A DNA stretch of 64,000 nucleotides from CAVRUF01 sp963716005. Its GTDB lineage: Bacteria; Actinomycetota; Thermoleophilia; Gaiellales; Gaiellaceae. The notes beneath the pieces were generated by a model, which saw only the letters and a program-made list of their open reading frames with translations, had not been told where the DNA came from and did no database searches. Position numbers and translations under genes: made by a program. How positions within the stretch are numbered: position 1 is the first letter of the stretch; each line of letters begins with the position of its first letter. The stretch lies in contig OY970285.1 in the NCBI GenBank assembly GCA_963716005.1, forward strand, positions 62,001 to 126,000. The letters are read 5' to 3'. Shown here piece by piece: positions 9,026 to 17,766 of this stretch.

Positions 9026-9053
9026 GGAGGGCCGGGCTTCGGCCCGGCCCTCC
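9026..9053 (+). terminator. GC-rich hairpin between potD and potB
   Basis: A perfect 12 bp stem, GGAGGGCCGGGC / GCCCGGCCCTCC, closes a UUCG tetraloop. No U-run follows. It lies 7 bp after the potD stop and 11 bp before potB. Such intercistronic hairpins often stabilise the upstream message or partly stop transcription, so the binding protein is made in excess over the membrane subunits. Confidence 0.7.
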
Positions 9054-9063
9054 CTCTCCGCTC

Positions 9064-9963
9064 ATGACCGCTGCCAGCCCGTCCATCACGCCGCGCCCCT
9101 CGCTCAGCCGGAGGTTCGCGACGTACCTGTACCGGCGCCCGCGCCTGCAGCTCGGGCTGCTGCTCGCCACCCCGGTCGGCTGGCTCGTCATCGCCTACCT
9201 CGGGTCGCTCGCCGTGCTCTTTCTCGCGGCGTTCTGGCGGCTCGACCCGTTCACGTCGGAGGTCGTGCACGAGTACGGCTTCCAGAACTTCCGCGCGCTC
9301 GCGGAGAACGACGTCTACCGCGCGATCACCCTCCGCACGGTCGCGATCGCCGCGGCGGTGACCATCGCGGACGCGATCCTGGCGTTTCCGATCGCGTACT
9401 ACATGGCCCGCGTCGCCTCGCCGCGCACACGTGGCCTCCTGATCGTCGCCGTGCTCATGCCGCTCTGGTCGAGCTACCTCGTGAAGGTGTACGCCTGGCG
9501 GGTGATCCTCCAGGAGCAGGGGATCCTGAACTGGGCTCTATCGCCGTTCAACCTCTCGGGGCCGGGATTCGGGAACGTCGCGACCTGGCTCGTCTTCACG
9601 TACCTGTGGCTGCCGTTCATGATCCTGCCCGTCTACGCGGGGCTCGAGCGGATTCCGAACTCGCTGCTCGAAGCCTCGGCCGACCTGGGCGCCGGCGGAT
9701 TGCGGACGCTGCGGCGCGTGATCTTGCCGCTCGCCTTCCCCGCGTTCATCGCGGGTTCGATCTTCACCTTCTCGCTGACGCTCGGCGACTACATCACGCC
9801 GACGCTCGTCTCGAGCACGCAGTTCATCGGGAATGTCGTCTACGTGAACGTCGGCGTCGCGAACAACCTCCCGTTCGCGGCCGCGTTCGCGACGGTGCCC
9901 GTCCTGGTGATGATCCTCTACCTGACCGTGGCCAAGCGCCTCGGCGCCTTCGAGAATCTCTGA
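9064..9963 (+). CDS. potB: Polyamine ABC importer permease PotB, first copy
   Basis: 299 residues with six predicted membrane helices, starting at LLLATPVGWLVIAYLGSLAV. The EAA-loop region (NSLLEASADLGAGGLRTLRRVILP) that docks onto the ATPase is clear near residue 200. The start ATG at 9064 gives a cytoplasmic arm with the sequence YRRPRLQ. Its stop overlaps the potC start (TGATG, 9961-9965). Family and context point to polyamine transport. Confidence 0.88.
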   Translation: MTAASPSITPRPSLSRRFATYLYRRPRLQLGLLLATPVGWLVIAYLGSLAVLFLAAFWRLDPFTSEVVHEYGFQNFRALAENDVYRAITLRTVAIAAAVTIADAILAFPIAYYMARVASPRTRGLLIVAVLMPLWSSYLVKVYAWRVILQEQGILNWALSPFNLSGPGFGNVATWLVFTYLWLPFMILPVYAGLERIPNSLLEASADLGAGGLRTLRRVILPLAFPAFIAGSIFTFSLTLGDYITPTLVSSTQFIGNVVYVNVGVANNLPFAAAFATVPVLVMILYLTVAKRLGAFENL

Positions 9964-10787
9964 TGGTCGAGACCCGCCTGGCCCGGTTCGGACTGCGTGC
10001 GGCAAGCGCGCTGACGCTCACGTTCATGTACCTGCCCCTGATCGTGATCGGGCTCTACGCCTTCAACGAGCGGCGGATCCAGACCTGGCCGATCAAGGGC
10101 TTCACGCTCGAGTGGTTCGGCAAGGCCTTCGGGAACCCCGGCGTGCGCAACGCGCTCCTCACCTCCGTGATCGTCGCGCTGCTCGCGACCGGCGTCGCGG
10201 TCGTGCTCGGGCTCTTCGCCTCGCTCGCCGTGCAGCGCTACCGGTTCTTCGGGCGCGAGACGATCTCGTTCCTCGTCATCCTCCCGATCGCGCTGCCCGG
10301 AATCGTCACCGGAATGGCGCTGAACGCGACCTTCCGCGAGGTGCTTTCGCCGTTCGGATTCAGCCTCGGGCTCTTCACTGTCGTCGTCGGACATGCGACC
10401 TTCTGCATCGTCGTGATCTACAACAACGCGATCGCCCGGCTGCGCCGCACCTCGCGCTCGTTCGAGGAGGCCTCGATGGACCTCGGCGCGGACTCGTGGC
10501 AGACGTTCCGCTACATCACGCTCCCGTCGATCCGGACCGCGCTCCTCGCCGGCGCGCTGCTCGCGTTCGCGCTCTCCTTCGACGAGATCGTCGTGACCAC
10601 GTTCACGGCCGGCGCCGAGCAGACGCTCCCGATCTGGATCTTCACGAACCTGTCGCGGCCGAACCAGCTCCCGATCGTGAACGTCGTCGCACTACTCGTC
10701 ATCCTCCTGTCCGCGATCCCGGTCTACTTCGCGCAACGGCTATCCCGCGAAAGCGCCGGGGCGATCGCAGGAGGCGGAGCACGATGA
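9963..10787 (+). CDS. potC: Polyamine ABC importer permease PotC, first copy
   Basis: 274 residues, six predicted membrane helices. N-terminal LTLTFMYLPLIVIGLYAFN and the EAA loop (SFEEASMDLGADSWQTFRYITLPSI) are typical of PotC. Start ATG at 9963 overlaps the potB stop. Its stop TGA at 10785-10787 overlaps the ATG of a nine-codon reading frame (10784-10813) that bridges to the next gene. Confidence 0.88.
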   Translation: MVETRLARFGLRAASALTLTFMYLPLIVIGLYAFNERRIQTWPIKGFTLEWFGKAFGNPGVRNALLTSVIVALLATGVAVVLGLFASLAVQRYRFFGRETISFLVILPIALPGIVTGMALNATFREVLSPFGFSLGLFTVVVGHATFCIVVIYNNAIARLRRTSRSFEEASMDLGADSWQTFRYITLPSIRTALLAGALLAFALSFDEIVVTTFTAGAEQTLPIWIFTNLSRPNQLPIVNVVALLVILLSAIPVYFAQRLSRESAGAIAGGGAR

Positions 10788-10813
10788 ATCCCCTGGGTGA
10801 GGAGGAACGTTGA
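10784..10813 (+). CDS. Nine-codon bridging reading frame (MNPLGEEER)
   Basis: The ATG overlaps the potC stop and the TGA overlaps the TTG start of the permease gene at 10810. The codons GAG GAG GAA within it form the ribosome site for that gene. It may simply be chance, but the double overlap would let ribosomes leaving potC reinitiate at the permease. No product is claimed. Confidence 0.3.
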   Translation: MNPLGEEER

Positions 10814-12348
10814 GCACAACTGACGCACCTGCACCGGGATTCCCTGTTCGGATGGAAGGCGCCCCGGGCGAGAAAGGCCTGAAGACCGGCGCGCTCGGTT
10901 TCGTCTCGGGCGTCGTCATCGGCGTCGCGTCGACCGCCCCCGGCTACAGCCTCGCCGCCGTGCTCGGCTTCGTCGCGGCCGCCGTCGCATTCCAGTCGCC
11001 GGCGATCATGCTGCTCGCGTTCGTCCCGATGCTGTTTACCGCGGCGTCGTACTACTACTTGAACCGCGTCGACCCGGACTGTGGGACGTCGTTCTCGTGG
11101 GGGACGATGGCGCTCGGGCCGTGGGCCGGCTGGCTGACCGGCTGGGCGATCGTCGTCGCGGACATCGTGGTCATGTCGAACCTGGCCGCGATCGCGGGCT
11201 CCTACTCGTTCCTGCTCGTCGGCGCCGACGAGGCCGCCACCAACACGAACGCCGTGCTCGTCGTCGGAGTTCTATGGATCGTCCTGATGACGCTCATCTG
11301 CTACGTCGGCATCGAGGTCTCGGCGAAGACGCAGTGGTACCTGCTCGGCGCGGAGCTCGTCACGCTCCTCCTCTTCGCCGCGGTCGCCCTGTTCAAGGTC
11401 TACACCATGGACATCGCCGGCGAGGCGATGCCGTCGCTCGACTGGCTGAACCCGTTCGCGATCGACTCCTGGAGCGCCTTGGCGACCGGGATGATCCTCG
11501 CGATCTTCATCTACTGGGGCTGGGACTCGACCGTCACCGTGAACGAGGAGAGCCAGGATCCGTCCGAGGGCCCGGGCAAGGCCGCGATCGCCTCGACGGT
11601 CATCCTGCTCTTCATCTACGTGATCGTCTCGATCGCCGCGCTCGCCTACCACGGCTCCACGTTCCTCTCGGACGAGGAGCACCAGGCGGACGTGCTCGGA
11701 GCGCTCGCGGGCGACGTGTTCGGCTCGCCGCTCGACAAGCTCCTCATCATCGCGGTGCTCACCTCGGCAGCGGCGTCGACGCAGACGACCATCCTGCCGA
11801 CCACGCGCACCGCGCTCTCGATGTCCTCGAAGGGCGCGGCGCCCAAGTACTTCGGCCGCGTGCACCAGCGTTACCTGACCCCGTCCACCGCCACGATCTG
11901 GATGGGCATCCTGTCGATCGCCTGGTACGTCGGGCTCACGGTCGTGTCCGAGAACATCCTCTTCGACGGCCTGCTGACGCTCGGCCTCCTGATCGCCTTC
12001 TACTACGGGCTCACGGCGATCGCCTGCGTCGTCTACTTCCGGCGGCTGCTCTTCAAGAGCGTGAAGAACTTCCTCTTCATCGGGCTCGCGCCGCTCATCG
12101 GCGCCGCGATCCTCGCCTGGGCCTTCGTGAAGTCGATCATCGATCTCTCGAACCCGGCCAACTCCGAGTCGGGCGAGTCGTGGTTCGGGCTCGGGCCGCC
12201 GCTCGTGATCGCGATCGGGTTCCTCATCCTCGGAGTGATCCTCATGCTCATCCAGTTCGCGCACATGCCGGCGTTCTTCAAGCGGAAGATCCAGACCGCG
12301 GCGCCGGACGCACTCGACGCACCCGCACCGGAAGGAGCCGCCTCGTGA
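10810..12348 (+). CDS. APC-superfamily amino acid/amine permease
   Basis: 512 residues with about 12 predicted membrane helices. The first helix carries GFVSGVVIGVASTAPGYSLA, the unwound helix-1 motif of APC transporters that binds the amine and carboxyl groups of substrates. The conserved cytoplasmic segment TRTALSMSSKGAAPKYFGRVH is also present. The TTG at 10810 follows GAGGAGGAAC. It sits between two complete PotABCD sets, so a polyamine, GABA or amino acid substrate is likely (inference). Its stop overlaps the GTG of the second potA. Confidence 0.85.
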   Translation: MSTTDAPAPGFPVRMEGAPGEKGLKTGALGFVSGVVIGVASTAPGYSLAAVLGFVAAAVAFQSPAIMLLAFVPMLFTAASYYYLNRVDPDCGTSFSWGTMALGPWAGWLTGWAIVVADIVVMSNLAAIAGSYSFLLVGADEAATNTNAVLVVGVLWIVLMTLICYVGIEVSAKTQWYLLGAELVTLLLFAAVALFKVYTMDIAGEAMPSLDWLNPFAIDSWSALATGMILAIFIYWGWDSTVTVNEESQDPSEGPGKAAIASTVILLFIYVIVSIAALAYHGSTFLSDEEHQADVLGALAGDVFGSPLDKLLIIAVLTSAAASTQTTILPTTRTALSMSSKGAAPKYFGRVHQRYLTPSTATIWMGILSIAWYVGLTVVSENILFDGLLTLGLLIAFYYGLTAIACVVYFRRLLFKSVKNFLFIGLAPLIGAAILAWAFVKSIIDLSNPANSESGESWFGLGPPLVIAIGFLILGVILMLIQFAHMPAFFKRKIQTAAPDALDAPAPEGAAS

Positions 12349-13415
12349 GTGAACCAGGATCCGTTCAACTCGAGCGCGTCACGAAGCAGTTCGAGGACGC
12401 GCCTGCAGTCGACGACATCTCGCTGGAGATCGAGCACGGGAGCTTCTTCGCCCTGCTCGGCCCGTCGGGCTGCGGCAAGACCACGACCCTGCGCATGATC
12501 GGCGGGTTCGAGGAGCCGACGGCCGGACGGATCCTCCTCGGCGGCACCGACATCGCCGGCCTGCCGCCGTACAAGCGCGACGTCAACACCGTCTTCCAGA
12601 GCTACGCGCTCTTCCCGCACCTGACCATCCGCGACAACATCGCGTTCGGCCTGAAGCGGAAGGGCGTGAAGGGAGACGAGCTGAAGAAGCGGGTCGACGA
12701 CGCGCTCGAGCTCGTCGACCTCGGGGCGCTCGGCAAGCGCAAGCCGAAGCAGATCTCCGGCGGCCAGCAGCAGCGGGTGGCGCTCGCGCGCGCGCTCGTG
12801 AACAGGCCGCAGGTGCTGCTCCTCGACGAGCCGCTCGGCGCCCTCGACCTGAAGCTCAGAAAGCAGATGCAGCTAGAGCTGAAGGGCATCCAGTCGGAGG
12901 TCGGGATCACGTTCGTCCACGTCACGCACGACCAGGAAGAGGCGATGACGATGGCCGACCAGATCGCGGTCATGCGGGCCGGCAAGATCGAGCAGCTCGG
13001 CACCCCGTCGGAGCTCTACGAGCGGCCGCAGACGTCGTTCGTGGCCGGCTTCCTCGGGACGTGCAACCTGCTCACCGGCACGGTCGAGGGGCCGAATCGG
13101 CTGAAGCTCGCCGACGGGACGGTCATCCAGGTGAACATGGACGGCGCATCTGGATCGGTCTCTGTCGGCGTCCGGCCCGAGAAGGTTCGAATCGGGGACT
13201 CGGGCGGAAACAAGCTCACGGGCACGGTTCGCGAGACGGCCTACATCGGCGTCGCGACGCAGGTGATCGTGGACACGCCGTCCGGTGGCGTCACCGTCTT
13301 CCACCAGAACACGGAGGCGGGCGGGCTCATCCCGGCCGTCGGCTCCCAGGTGACTGTGTCCTGGCCGGTGGACTGCACATTCATCGTCGATCAAGGAGGA
13401 GGGGAGAGCTCATGA
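12345..13415 (+). CDS. potA: Spermidine/putrescine ABC importer ATPase, second copy
   Basis: 356 residues. Walker A GPSGCGKTTT, Q-loop VFQSYALFPH, signature ISGGQQQRVALARA, Walker B LLLDEPLGALD, switch THDQEEA, then a TOBE domain with SVGVRPEKVRIG. Similar to the first PotA along its length but clearly diverged, so the duplication is old. Start GTG at 12345 (GTGAGTGAACC) overlaps the permease stop; stop overlaps the potD2 ATG. Confidence 0.9.
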   Translation: MSEPGSVQLERVTKQFEDAPAVDDISLEIEHGSFFALLGPSGCGKTTTLRMIGGFEEPTAGRILLGGTDIAGLPPYKRDVNTVFQSYALFPHLTIRDNIAFGLKRKGVKGDELKKRVDDALELVDLGALGKRKPKQISGGQQQRVALARALVNRPQVLLLDEPLGALDLKLRKQMQLELKGIQSEVGITFVHVTHDQEEAMTMADQIAVMRAGKIEQLGTPSELYERPQTSFVAGFLGTCNLLTGTVEGPNRLKLADGTVIQVNMDGASGSVSVGVRPEKVRIGDSGGNKLTGTVRETAYIGVATQVIVDTPSGGVTVFHQNTEAGGLIPAVGSQVTVSWPVDCTFIVDQGGGESS

Positions 13416-14581
13416 CCTCGCGGCTCACCAGGCGCGAACTAATGCAGCGAGGAGCGGCAGGGGCGGCGTTCCTTTCGGTGCCGGCGTTGATCGCCGCGTG
13501 CGGAGGCACGCCGACGAATCAGGCAGGCCCCGCAACGGGCAGCACGACGCCCGACGAGCTCAGGGACAACCTGCGCTTCGCCAACTGGCCGCTCTACGTG
13601 GACTACGACGAGGCGACCAAGAAGTACCCGACGCTCGACGCGTTCACGGCGGAGACGGGGATCAAGGTCGACTACACCGAGGAGATCAACGACAACGCCC
13701 AGTACTTCGGGAAGATCCAGGGGCCGCTGTCGCAGGGCCGCGGGATCGACCGCGACATCATCGTCCTCACGGACAACTCGCGGTTCCCGGGCCTCATGAT
13801 CGAGCGAGGCTGGGCGCTCCCGCTCGTCCCGGACCTCATCCCGAACATGTCCAACCTGATCACGGCGCAGCAGCATCCGCCGTTCGACCCGGACCGCAAG
13901 TACTCGCTCCCGTGGCAGTCGGGCATGACCGGCATCGCCTGGAACGAGGACGTCACCGGGCCGGTCGAGTCGGTCGACCAGCTGCTCACCGACCCGGCGC
14001 TCAAGGGCAAGGTCACGATGCTCATGGAGCTCGCCGACTCGGTCGGGCTCGTCATGCTCTCGAACGGCGACGACCCGACGGCGGTCACCGACGAGACATA
14101 CAACAAGGCGATCGACACGGTCCAGGGCGCGGTCGACAGCGGCCAGATCCGCAAGTTCACGGGCAACGACTACGCGCAGCCGCTCACGCAGGGCGACATC
14201 GCGGCCGCGATCGCCTGGTCGGGCGACGTCGTGCAGCTCCTCGCCTCGAACGACAAGCTCAAGTGGGCGATCCCCGAGGCGGGCGGGATGATCTGGACGG
14301 ACAACATGCTCATCCCGACCGGCGGCAGCCCGTCGACGGCCTCCACGTACATGAACTACGTGTACGACCCGGCCGTCGCCGCGCAGATCGCCGCCTACGT
14401 GAACTACGTGACCCCGGTCGCGGGCGCGAAGGAAGAGCTGGCGAAGACCGATCCGGACACGGCGAACAACCCGCTGATCTTCCCGACCGACGAGATGCTC
14501 TCGCAGGTCAGCCAGTTCGACTCCGAGGCGCTCAACAACGAGGACTACATCGAGGCCTGGCAGACGGTGCTCGGAGCCTGA
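13412..14581 (+). CDS. potD: PotD-like polyamine-binding protein with Tat-type lipoprotein signal, second copy
   Basis: 389 residues. The N-terminus TSRLTRRELMQRGAAGAAF contains a twin-arginine motif, and the lipobox LIAAC follows near residue 30, so it is likely folded before export and then lipidated. The mature part shows the PotD pattern: LRFANWPLYVDYDE, YFGKIQGPL, LPWQSGMTGIAWNEDV, GDIAAAIAWSGDVVQL. Start ATG at 13412 after GGAGGAGGGGAGAGC. The first PotD uses a general Sec-type signal, so the two binding proteins differ in export route. Confidence 0.88.
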   Translation: MTSRLTRRELMQRGAAGAAFLSVPALIAACGGTPTNQAGPATGSTTPDELRDNLRFANWPLYVDYDEATKKYPTLDAFTAETGIKVDYTEEINDNAQYFGKIQGPLSQGRGIDRDIIVLTDNSRFPGLMIERGWALPLVPDLIPNMSNLITAQQHPPFDPDRKYSLPWQSGMTGIAWNEDVTGPVESVDQLLTDPALKGKVTMLMELADSVGLVMLSNGDDPTAVTDETYNKAIDTVQGAVDSGQIRKFTGNDYAQPLTQGDIAAAIAWSGDVVQLLASNDKLKWAIPEAGGMIWTDNMLIPTGGSPSTASTYMNYVYDPAVAAQIAAYVNYVTPVAGAKEELAKTDPDTANNPLIFPTDEMLSQVSQFDSEALNNEDYIEAWQTVLGA

Positions 14582-14585
14582 TTCG

Positions 14586-15440
14586 ATGAAGCGAACCTCG
14601 CGAAAGCGGCTCACGCCGTACCTGCTCCTCATCCCGGGGCTCGCGTGGCTTGCGGTCTTCTTCCTGGTCCCGCTCGGATTCCTCGGCTTCCAATCCCTCC
14701 AGTCCGGGAGCTTCGAGCGGGGCTACACCTTCACCTGGGAGTTCTCCAACTTCGGCAACGCAATCAGCGACTACCACGAGCAGCTGATCCGCTCGTTCCT
14801 CTACGCGGGGATCGCAACCATCCTCGCGCTCCTCATCGCGTATCCGCTCGTCTACTGGATCGCGTTCCGCGCGGGCCGGTGGAAGAACCTGTTCCTCCTG
14901 GCCATCGTGGCACCGCTCTTCGTCACGTACCTCGTGCGGACGCTCGCGTGGCTCAACATCCTGGCGGACGAGGGGCCGCTCGTCCGCCTGCTCGACAACC
15001 TGCACCTGCTCGGCGACCAGGGGCGGGTGCTCGCGACCTCCGTGGCCGTGATCGCTGGGATCACCTACAACTTCCTGCCCTTCATGGCGCTCCCGATCTA
15101 CGTCTCGCTCGAGCAGGTCGACCCGCGCCTCATCGAGTCGGCCAAGGATCTCTACGCGAATCCGGTCAAGGCGTTCCTCCGCGTCACACTGCCGCTGTCG
15201 GCGCCCGGGATCATCGCCGGGACGCTCCTCACGTTCATCCCGGCGGCCGGCGACTTCATCAACGCCCAGCTCCTCGGAACGCCGAGACAGTCGATGATCG
15301 GGAACGTCATCCAGTCGAAGTTCCTCGAGTTGATCGACTACCCGTCGGCCGCGGCGCTCTCCTTCGTCCTCATGGCGACGATCCTCATCGCGCTGCTCGT
15401 CTACGCGAAGATCGTCGGCACGGAAAGGCTGACCGGCTGA
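14586..15440 (+). CDS. potB: Polyamine ABC importer permease PotB, second copy
   Basis: 284 residues, six membrane helices beginning with LLLIPGLAWLAVFFLVPLGFLGF. The EAA loop lies around DPRLIESAKDLYANPVKAFLRVTLP. FIPAAGDFINAQLLG is characteristic of PotB. Starts 5 bp after the potD2 stop and overlaps potC2 (TGATG). Confidence 0.88.
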   Translation: MKRTSRKRLTPYLLLIPGLAWLAVFFLVPLGFLGFQSLQSGSFERGYTFTWEFSNFGNAISDYHEQLIRSFLYAGIATILALLIAYPLVYWIAFRAGRWKNLFLLAIVAPLFVTYLVRTLAWLNILADEGPLVRLLDNLHLLGDQGRVLATSVAVIAGITYNFLPFMALPIYVSLEQVDPRLIESAKDLYANPVKAFLRVTLPLSAPGIIAGTLLTFIPAAGDFINAQLLGTPRQSMIGNVIQSKFLELIDYPSAAALSFVLMATILIALLVYAKIVGTERLTG

Positions 15441-16291
15441 TGGCCGCCGAGGCTCCTACCACCACGCTGGCCCCGCCGGTTCAGCATCGCGGCGGCGTCC
15501 TCGCGTTCGTGAAGCGGCACGCGCTCACCGTCTACGCGGGGCTCGCGTTCACGTACCTGATGCTCCCGATCGCGGTCGTGATCCTGTTCTCGTTCAACGA
15601 CCCGAGCGGGCGCTTCAACTACATCTGGGAAGGCTTCACGTTCGACAACTGGGTGAACTGGAACGACGTTCCGAACATCCAGAACGCGCTCGTCAAGTCG
15701 CTCGAGATCGGCCTCATCTCGACGATCATCGCGACCGTCCTAGGGACGATGATCGCGCTGGCGATCGTCCGGCATCGGTTCCTCGGGCGCGGGGCGACGA
15801 ACATCCTCGTGTTCCTGCCGATGTCGACGCCCGAGATCGTGCTCGGCGCCTCGCTCCTCACGCTGTTTTTGAACCTCGGAACGCAGCTCGGATTCGTGAC
15901 GATCGTGATCGCGCACATCATGTTCGTGATCAGCTACGTGGTCGTAACGGTAAAGGCGCGCCTCATCGATTTCGATGTACATCTCGAGGAGGCAGCGATG
16001 GATCTCGGCGCCAACGGGTTCACGACATTCCAGAAGGTCACGCTCCCGTTGCTCGCGCCTGCGATCTTGGGCGCTGCGCTCCTCGGATTTGCGCTCTCGA
16101 TCGACGACTTCGTCATCACGTACTTCAACGCCGGCTCGACGAGCACGTTCCCCGTTTTCGTCTGGGGCGCGGCGCGCGTTTCCGTGCCGCCTCAGGTAAA
16201 CGTTATTGCGAGCGCGATCTTTCTCGCCGCGCTTTTGCTGATGGTGGTCAACATCCTCGTCCAGAGAAGCCGCACGAAAGGACCCGCATGA
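15440..16291 (+). CDS. potC: Polyamine ABC importer permease PotC, second copy
   Basis: 283 residues. YAGLAFTYLMLPIAVVILFSFND and the LPMSTPEIVLGASLL segment match PotC; the EAA loop is HLEEAAMDLGANGFTTFQKVTLP. Codon usage near 15950-16230 is a little less GC-rich than in its neighbours. Start ATG at 15440 overlaps potB2; the stop overlaps the aminotransferase ATG (ATGA, 16288-16291). Confidence 0.88.
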   Translation: MAAEAPTTTLAPPVQHRGGVLAFVKRHALTVYAGLAFTYLMLPIAVVILFSFNDPSGRFNYIWEGFTFDNWVNWNDVPNIQNALVKSLEIGLISTIIATVLGTMIALAIVRHRFLGRGATNILVFLPMSTPEIVLGASLLTLFLNLGTQLGFVTIVIAHIMFVISYVVVTVKARLIDFDVHLEEAAMDLGANGFTTFQKVTLPLLAPAILGAALLGFALSIDDFVITYFNAGSTSTFPVFVWGAARVSVPPQVNVIASAIFLAALLLMVVNILVQRSRTKGPA

Positions 16292-17724
16292 GCACACCCA
16301 CGACCGCCCTGTCCCCCGCCGAGCTCCAGAAAGCGGCGCGCGATCACCTCTGGCTCCACTTCACGCGCATGGGCGGTCTCAAGGAGGCCGACGTGCCCGT
16401 GATCGTGCGGGGGGACGGCTGCTACCTGGAGGACGCGAACGGGAAGCGCTACCTCGACGCGCTGGCGGGGCTCTTCGCGGTGCAGATCGGCTACTCGTAC
16501 GGCGACGAGGTCGGGGAGGCCGCTGCCGCGCAGCTGCGCGAGCTGCCCTTCTACACCAACTGGAGCTACGCGCATCCGCGGGCGATCGAGCTCGCTGCCG
16601 AGCTGGCCAAGCTGGCGCCCGGTGACCTGAACCGTGCGTTCTTCGTGAACGGCGGGTCCGAGGCGGTCGAGTCGGCCTGGAAGCTGGCCCGGCAGTACCA
16701 CGCGGCACGCGGCGAGCGGCGCTGGAAGGCCGTGTCGCGCCGCGTCGCCTACCACGGGACGACCATGGGCGCGCTGTCGATCAACGGCATCGCCGCGCTG
16801 CGTACGCCCTATGAGCCGCTCGTCCCGGACGTGATCCACGTCCGCAACACGAACGCCTACCACCGGCCCGCGGGCGAGACGGAGGAGGAGTTCACAGCGT
16901 TCCTCCTCGAGGATCTCGACTCCGCGATCGAGCAGACCGGCCCGGAGACCGTGGCGATGGTGATCATGGAGCCGGTGCAGAACGCGGGCGGTGCGTTCAC
17001 CCCGCCGGCCGGCTACTGGGCGGGCGTGCGCGAGATCTGCGACCGCTACGGGATCCTGCTCTGCGCCGACGAGGTCATCACCGGCTACGGCCGGCTCGGC
17101 GCCTGGTTCGGCTCGGAGCTCTACGACATCCGGCCGGACCTCGTCACCTGCGCGAAGGGGCTCTCGTCGGCGTACGCGTCGATCGGCGCGGTGCTGACGA
17201 CCGACGCCGTCATCGAGCCGTTCCTCGAGGGGAACGCGATGTACACGCACGGGATCACGTTCGGCGGCGCGCCGGTGCAGGCGGCGATCGCGCTCAAGAA
17301 CCTCGAGATCATGCAGCGCGAGAAGATCGTCGAGCACGTCGCGGCCGAGGGCGACGCCTTCGCGGCGACGCTCGGGCAGCTGTACGACCTGCCGATCGTC
17401 GGCGATGTCCGCGGAACCGGATTCTTCTACGCGATCGAGCTCGTGAAGGACAAGGAGACGCGCGAGACGTTCACGGACGAGGAGTGCGAGGAGCTCCTGC
17501 GCGGGTTCCTCTCCGCGGCGCTCTTCGAGCGCGGACTCATCTGCCGCGCCGACGACCGGGGCGACCCCGTGATCCAGATCTCGCCGCCGCTCGTCGCGAC
17601 CCAGAAGGAGTTCGACGAGATGACAGGGATCCTCGGCGACGTGCTCGCCGAGGCGTGGAACCGCCTGGACAGCGGCGCCCGAGCGCAGCCGAAGACGGTC
17701 GAGACGCCCGTCGTACGCGGCTGA
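16288..17724 (+). CDS. Class III aminotransferase, probably putrescine/omega-amine:pyruvate type
   Basis: 478 residues of the fold-type I PLP family. The PLP lysine is K290 in TCAKGLSSAY, D261 in CADEVITGYGR contacts the pyridine nitrogen, and NGGSEAVESAWKLAR plus YHGTTMGALS bind the phosphate. Close relatives include omega-amino acid:pyruvate and putrescine (SpuC-type) aminotransferases. As the last gene of the polyamine operon it would make 4-aminobutanal, which the PatD-like enzyme at 5325 could oxidise. Start ATG at 16288 overlaps potC2. The exact amine donor is inferred from context. Confidence 0.85.
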   Translation: MSTPTTALSPAELQKAARDHLWLHFTRMGGLKEADVPVIVRGDGCYLEDANGKRYLDALAGLFAVQIGYSYGDEVGEAAAAQLRELPFYTNWSYAHPRAIELAAELAKLAPGDLNRAFFVNGGSEAVESAWKLARQYHAARGERRWKAVSRRVAYHGTTMGALSINGIAALRTPYEPLVPDVIHVRNTNAYHRPAGETEEEFTAFLLEDLDSAIEQTGPETVAMVIMEPVQNAGGAFTPPAGYWAGVREICDRYGILLCADEVITGYGRLGAWFGSELYDIRPDLVTCAKGLSSAYASIGAVLTTDAVIEPFLEGNAMYTHGITFGGAPVQAAIALKNLEIMQREKIVEHVAAEGDAFAATLGQLYDLPIVGDVRGTGFFYAIELVKDKETRETFTDEECEELLRGFLSAALFERGLICRADDRGDPVIQISPPLVATQKEFDEMTGILGDVLAEAWNRLDSGARAQPKTVETPVVRG

Positions 17725-17739
17725 GCTCAACCCCCGGCT

Positions 17740-17760
17740 TCTATTGACTTAGTGGAGAAT
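17740..17760 (+). promoter_or_regulatory. Candidate Rrf2-type operator, copy 1
   Basis: TCTATTGACTTAGTGGAGAA, directly before the Rrf2-family gene. It matches 23529-23510 (minus strand, ahead of the sulfate-binding protein gene) at 14 of 20 positions: TCTATT.A.T, then GT.GAGAA. ATTGACT and AGT..A.AAT also form a loose dyad. TATTGA within it could be a -10 element, which would place a bound repressor over the transcription start. Confidence 0.45.
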
Positions 17761-17766
17761 GGAGGC

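Noticed and set aside
13180..13200. GGTTCGAATC, a tRNA T-arm-like string
   Set aside because: Lies inside potA2 (codons for KVRIG) with no acceptor or anticodon stem around it.
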